Shown piece after piece: positions 40,972 to 45,078 of a stretch of DNA of 45,078 nt. Position 1 is the first letter of the stretch. Each line of letters opens with the position of its first letter. Source of the stretch: DAOUAT01 sp964551735 (lineage in GTDB: Bacteria > Chloroflexota > Anaerolineae > CG2-30-64-16); assembly GCA_964551735.1 (NCBI GenBank), contig CAZKEF010000043.1:1-45078 (forward strand), in the 5' to 3' direction. The notes beneath the pieces are model-generated. The model had not been told where the DNA came from. It searched no databases and saw only the letters and a list, made by a program, of their open reading frames with translations. Position numbers and translations under genes: made by a program.

Positions 40972-43900
40972 ATGGCTGATCCTACTGCGGAATGGGGCGC
41001 GAAGCGCACGGCGCGGGCGAGCCGGGTGGTGGAGGCGCTGAAGGCGCTGGGCAACGCGTCGGCGAAGACGGTCTTCTATGGGTCGGCGCTGTTGGCGGTC
41101 GCGGCCGTGCCTGGGGCAGAGCTGCCGGGCGTGCTGGGGGTGCTGGCGGCCGGGCTGGGCGTGGAGGCGCTGGGGAGCATCCTCGATCGGTTGGTGCGCG
41201 GCGAGGAGGTGCCGGCGCAGGAGATCCGGGAGACGGTCGAGCGCGCGATCGCAGAAAGCGGCATCGCGGAGTTGGTGACGAAGGCGGAGTTCCAGCAGGC
41301 GATGGGCCGCGTGATGCGGGAGGAACGGCTGATCCGGGCGGCGGTGGAGCACGGGGAGTATGCGCTGGCCGGCCAACTGGCGGACCAGTATGCCACGCAC
41401 CAGGCGCTGCTGGCGGAGGTGCAGGACGAGCTGTGCGCGGTGCAGGGCCAGGTGGAGACCCTGGCAACCTACGACCAGGGCGCGGCGATCTTGAAACAAC
41501 TGGAAGCGTTGAGCGCGCGGCTGGATCGGATGCTGCCGGCAGGGGCGGGTGGACAGGCGCCGGGGACACCCCTGGCCGATGGCAGCGGGCTGCGGGTGCT
41601 GCGCGTCTTCCTGGCGTCGCCCGGGGATGTGGCCGAGGAGCGCAAGCGGCTGCGGCGGGTGATCGAGGAGTTCAACCAGCCCGGCGCACTGGCCGAACAG
41701 CGCGGGGTGATCCTGAAGCTGTTGGCGTGGGAGGACGCGAGCGCGGGCATGGGCCGGCCGGAGCAGGTGATCCTGGATCAGATGCCGGTGGAGCGGTGGG
41801 ACGTGTTCGTGGGCGCGCTGTGGACCCGGTTCGGCACGCCCTCGGGGGGCCGCGATCCGGAGACGGGGCTGCCATTCGATGGCGGCACCGAGGAAGAGTT
41901 CAGGCTGGCCTACCGCTCCTGGCAGGCGCACGGCCGGCCGTACATCCTGTTCTACCGGCGCAGGGGAGCGCCGGCCTCGTTGGATGACCTGGATCCGGAG
42001 CAATTCGGCAAGGTGCGCGCCTTTTTCAAGCAGTTCGAGGCCAGCGGGGGGCACCCGGGGCTTTACACTCCGTACGAGACACCGGACGATTTCGAGCGCC
42101 GGGTGCGGCAGGACCTGACCAAACTGCTGCCCCAGCTCGCGGCGCCGCCGACGCCCACGGCCGCGCCGGCCGCCGCGCCGAAACCCGCCCCGGACCATGA
42201 TGGGCTGGAACGCCCCTACCTGGAATGGCTGACCCGCGAGCACGGCCGGCTGGAGCTGCGGGGCATCCGCGTGCAGGGCCAACTGCCGACGGTGGCGCTG
42301 GACCGGGTCTATGTGGCGTTGAAGGGCAGCGAGTCCAGCCCGGGGGAGCGGGCGGACAGCCGGGAACTGCTGGATGAAGAGGCGCGGCTGCTGGTGTGGG
42401 ACGCGGCCGCGGAGGACAACCATTGGCGGCGGCGGGGGCGGGTGCTGGTGTATGCGCCGATCATGCCCTCGCTGGTGGAGCGGGACCGGCCCTCGGTGTT
42501 CGCTGACAAGCGCAAAGCCGAGGTGCTGAACCTGGCGGAGGCGTTTCGGCGCCATCGCTGGTTGGTGGTGTTGGGGGATCCCGGCAGCGGCAAGACCACC
42601 CTGGCCCGCTGGCTGACGCTGCACCTGGCGCAGGCGTCCGTGGCGGGCAAGGCCCGGGTGCAGGTGGGCGCGAACCAGGTGGACCCGGCGGCGGCCGACG
42701 GCGCGGCCGCGGTGGACCTGGGGCCGGCGCGGCTGGCGGTGCTGCTGCGCGTTTCCGATTACGCGGACGCGCGGCAGAAACACAAGGCCAAGGACCCGGA
42801 CGGGGGTGAGCTGGCGCTGGCCGATTACCTGGGCCGCCAGCCGTGGCTGGGGGAGTATCCCACCTACGGCCAGGGGCACCCACGGGCAGGGGAGCGCATC
42901 CCGCCGGACGGGTTGAACGCGCTGATCAAGGCGCGGCTGCGCCAGGGCCGGGCGGTGATCATCCTGGATGGCCTGGATGAGATCACGCGCGGCGCGGCGC
43001 GCGACGGCATCGTGCGCGCGGTGGAGAGCTTCGTGCGCGACTGCGTCGTGACGCCCGATGGCGACAACCCGTTCGACGACCCGGCCCGGCCGTGGCGGCA
43101 GCGCTGGGATCCGCAGCGCGGCGATGGGCTGAGCGGCAACCAGTTGATGGTTACCAGCCGCATCGCCGGGTATCATGCCTCGCCGCTGAGCGGGCACATG
43201 GCGCACTTCACCATCGAGCCGATGGCGGAGGCGGCAATTGACCGGTTCTGTGAGGCCTGGACCCTGGCGGTACACGAGCTGCTGATCCGGCCGGAGGAGA
43301 GCCTGGCGGAGGCGCAGGCGCGAGCAGGACGGTCGGCAACGGCGTTGAAGGCGGCGATCCATGACCCGGGACGGCCTGGCGTGGCGGAGATGGCCAGCAA
43401 CCCGCTGCTGCTGACGATCCTGGCGCTGGTGCACCACAACACCGAGGCCCGGCTGCCGGAGCAGCGCGTGCGGCTCTACCAGATCGCGGTGGAGAACCTG
43501 ACCGAGGTGTGGCGGGACGCCGCGCTGAGCGAGGATGAGGTGGTGAACGTGCTGGCCCCGGTGGCCGCGCATATCCACTCCCACTACGCCACCGGCCTGA
43601 TCCCGGAGCCTGAGCTGCGCGACCTGCTGGCCGAGCACCTGGCCGCGTACCGTTACCCGGACCTCGAGCCGGACCAACTGCCGCCGGACTTCAGCCGGAC
43701 CGTGGACGGCTTCCTGACCCAGGTGCGCGAGCGGGTGGGGATGCTGGCCGAGCGGGGCGGGGGCCTGTACGGGTTCCTGCACCTGACCTTCCAGGAGTAC
43801 CTGGCGGCCCGCCACCTGGTGCGCGACCCGGACCAGGCGCTGGCGCGCATCCTGGCGCAGGCGGATGACCCGCGCTGGCGCGAGCCGGTGCTGCTGGCGT

Positions 43901-45078
43901 TGGGCTTCGCGATGACCAGCCAGGGGTTGGACGCGCGCGAGCGGCTGCTGCAGGGGGTGCTGGACGCCCCGGACCCGCTGGGGGATTTGCTGCCGCGCCG
44001 CGCGTTGCTGCTGGCCGCGGCGCTGCCGGAGTTCGTACACATGCCCGGCCGCATCGTGAGCCAGGTGACGGGCCGGCTGCTGGCGGCCTATGCGGACCGC
44101 CAGGGGGCCGGCCGGTTCGACTTCCTGCGGGGCCAGATCGAGCGCAGCCTGGCCCGCCTGCGCCGCGGGGAGGCGGCCCGCCCCGTGGACCAGGCGCTGT
44201 TGAACGCGCTGGCCCAGCCGCCGGACGCGCCCCCCGACCTGCGCCTGGCCGCAGCCGCGATGGCCGCGCGGCACGGCTGGCGGAGCCCGGCGCTGGCCGA
44301 GGCGCTGCTGGACGCGCTGCCGTCGGACGAGGCCGCGTGGGAGTGGCCGGCCGCGCGCGGGCTGGCAGCGCTGGCAGCCGAGGCGCCCCAGATGCTGCCG
44401 GCAAACCGGCTGCCGTTCCGCCGCGCGTTGAACCAGGCGCCGGAACTGGCCGCGCGGGTCCAGGCGGATTTCTTGTGGCAGCGGCTGATCTGGGCGCTGT
44501 GCGGCGGGCTGAGCCCAACAAAAGGTTTTGACCTGCAGGCGATCTACCGGGAGCCAGTCCTGGCGCCGCAGGTGCTGGCGGCCTTGCGCGCTGGGCAGCC
44601 GGCGGCCGCGCTGGCCCCGGCGTTGCGAGGCGTATGGGACGACGCGGTGAGCAGCCCGGAACAGGCCGCGGAGGCGATCGTGGGGCTGCTGGCGTTGGGG
44701 GAGGCGGCCGAGCCGTCCCTGACCGCGCCGAACGCGCGGCCCGGCCACGTAGCGCGCGTCCAGGAAGCGCTGGGGCGGCTGTTGGCGGTCACCGGGGAGG
44801 CTCAGGCCGCAGCCGCGGCGGAGTACATTGCGGCCGCGCTGGTCCCGCTGAACCGAGACTATCCCGACCTGCTGGCCCAGGCGCTGGCCGCCGCCGGCCA
44901 GATCGCCGATGACTCCGCCCGCGCCCGTGCCCTGACCGGCCTGGCCCCCCACCTGCCCCCAGACCTGCGCACTGCCGCCCTCGCCCAGGCGCTGGCCGCC
45001 GCCGGCCAGATCGCCGCTGCCGACGACCGCGCCACGTCCCTGACCGGCCTGGCCCCCCACCTGCCCCCAGACCTGCGC
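40972..45078 (+). CDS. NLR-like STAND NTPase: DUF4062-NACHT-36-aa repeats (3' end missing)
   Basis: The frame from ATG 40972 is open to the window end (1369 residues so far). It has a hydrophobic segment (about 34-62), a helical/coiled-coil stretch (about 90-190), and a DUF4062 domain (about 207-335: LRVFLASPGDVAEERKRLR, ERWDVFVGALWTRFGTP, GTEEEFRLAYRSW). A Pro/Ala linker (about 386-405) leads to a NACHT module with Walker A GDPGSGKTTLARW (535-547), Walker B ILDGLDEI (from 664), sensor-like VTSRIAGY, and FLHLTFQEYLAARHLV. Alpha-helical repeats follow, ending in near-identical 36-residue units. DUF4062-NACHT also occurs in animal NWD1. Bacterial NACHT proteins include phage-sensing immune ATPases, so with hsdR 90 bp upstream an anti-phage role is inferred. 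A stop codon at 40963 fixes the earliest start. Confidence 0.88.
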   Translation, partial: MADPTAEWGAKRTARASRVVEALKALGNASAKTVFYGSALLAVAAVPGAELPGVLGVLAAGLGVEALGSILDRLVRGEEVPAQEIRETVERAIAESGIAELVTKAEFQQAMGRVMREERLIRAAVEHGEYALAGQLADQYATHQALLAEVQDELCAVQGQVETLATYDQGAAILKQLEALSARLDRMLPAGAGGQAPGTPLADGSGLRVLRVFLASPGDVAEERKRLRRVIEEFNQPGALAEQRGVILKLLAWEDASAGMGRPEQVILDQMPVERWDVFVGALWTRFGTPSGGRDPETGLPFDGGTEEEFRLAYRSWQAHGRPYILFYRRRGAPASLDDLDPEQFGKVRAFFKQFEASGGHPGLYTPYETPDDFERRVRQDLTKLLPQLAAPPTPTAAPAAAPKPAPDHDGLERPYLEWLTREHGRLELRGIRVQGQLPTVALDRVYVALKGSESSPGERADSRELLDEEARLLVWDAAAEDNHWRRRGRVLVYAPIMPSLVERDRPSVFADKRKAEVLNLAEAFRRHRWLVVLGDPGSGKTTLARWLTLHLAQASVAGKARVQVGANQVDPAAADGAAAVDLGPARLAVLLRVSDYADARQKHKAKDPDGGELALADYLGRQPWLGEYPTYGQGHPRAGERIPPDGLNALIKARLRQGRAVIILDGLDEITRGAARDGIVRAVESFVRDCVVTPDGDNPFDDPARPWRQRWDPQRGDGLSGNQLMVTSRIAGYHASPLSGHMAHFTIEPMAEAAIDRFCEAWTLAVHELLIRPEESLAEAQARAGRSATALKAAIHDPGRPGVAEMASNPLLLTILALVHHNTEARLPEQRVRLYQIAVENLTEVWRDAALSEDEVVNVLAPVAAHIHSHYATGLIPEPELRDLLAEHLAAYRYPDLEPDQLPPDFSRTVDGFLTQVRERVGMLAERGGGLYGFLHLTFQEYLAARHLVRDPDQALARILAQADDPRWREPVLLALGFAMTSQGLDARERLLQGVLDAPDPLGDLLPRRALLLAAALPEFVHMPGRIVSQVTGRLLAAYADRQGAGRFDFLRGQIERSLARLRRGEAARPVDQALLNALAQPPDAPPDLRLAAAAMAARHGWRSPALAEALLDALPSDEAAWEWPAARGLAALAAEAPQMLPANRLPFRRALNQAPELAARVQADFLWQRLIWALCGGLSPTKGFDLQAIYREPVLAPQVLAALRAGQPAAALAPALRGVWDDAVSSPEQAAEAIVGLLALGEAAEPSLTAPNARPGHVARVQEALGRLLAVTGEAQAAAAAEYIAAALVPLNRDYPDLLAQALAAAGQIADDSARARALTGLAPHLPPDLRTAALAQALAAAGQIAAADDRATSLTGLAPHLPPDLR
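44875..45078 (+). repeat. 108-bp near-identical tandem repeats in the NACHT gene
   Basis: The unit starting at GCCCAGGCGCTGGCC recurs after exactly 108 bp (44875 and 44983). Most of the unit is identical at the DNA level and the differences cluster in one stretch of about 24 bp. Each encodes a 36-residue helical repeat (LAQALAAAGQIA ... LTGLAPHLPPDLR). The array continues beyond the window. Confidence 0.92.

Noticed and set aside
40804..45060. Long minus-strand open frame (1418 codons) opposite the NACHT gene
   Set aside because: It encodes a low-complexity Gln/Arg/Pro/His-rich product with no domains, whereas the plus strand encodes DUF4062 and NACHT motifs in order. It is a shadow of high-GC codon bias.

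Overview
The window is high-GC bacterial DNA, most like a filamentous or thermotolerant member of the Chloroflexota (Anaerolineae/Caldilineae-like). This is an inference from gene content: a tmk / c-di-AMP receptor / FmdB / gmk / rhomboid-TPR / MEMO / priA chain, paired MerR-B12 regulators beside a Crp/Fnr gene, surface proteins of the Anaerolineae type, and degenerate 7-8 bp tandem repeats scattered between and inside genes. No rRNA, tRNA or CRISPR array was found.

Layout. 1-2100: 3' part of a rarA gene fused to a methyltransferase-like domain. 2152-5582 (minus): a Na/Pi cotransporter and an SLC13-type permease with RCK_C domains, overlapping by 4 bp. 5863-10324: a CooC-like ATPase, a dolichol/phytol-kinase-like membrane protein, two MerR-B12 regulators carrying the AdoCbl photoreceptor motifs, and a Crp/Fnr regulator. 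Two near-identical TTGACA-17-TATACT promoters with TTGACAAA direct repeats suggest a LitR/CarH to LdrP-type light-response cascade. 10607-22065: housekeeping genes (Lon-N protein, cold shock protein, acetyltransferase-like protein, R3H-ATPase, tmk, c-di-AMP receptor, FmdB, gmk, rhomboid, MEMO, priA). 22401-24985: envelope genes (TlpA-like thioredoxin, Lgt, a membrane protein, a frameshifted membrane protein). 25089-27978 (minus): a two-gene surface-protein operon and a small ORF.

28013-31682 holds a PEP-synthase/rifampin-phosphotransferase-like gene between two inverted copies of a hairpin-plus-promoter repeat. The left copy is split by a 172-bp MITE-like element flanked by a 9-bp target duplication; the right copy preserves the empty site.

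31838-45078 is a defence island. It has a type I restriction-modification operon (hsdM, hsdS, hsdR) with two unusual embedded genes: a TIGR02391/Ymh protein with an RNase-like R-x4-H motif after hsdM, and an AlbA_2/Schlafen-type protein with an ATPase-like C-terminus after hsdS. It is followed 90 bp later by a large NLR-like gene (hydrophobic and coiled-coil N-terminus, DUF4062, NACHT, near-identical 36-aa repeats) that runs off the window. The layout recalls anticodon nucleases embedded in type I RM operons (PrrC) and bacterial NACHT immunity, and is the best candidate here for an undescribed system.
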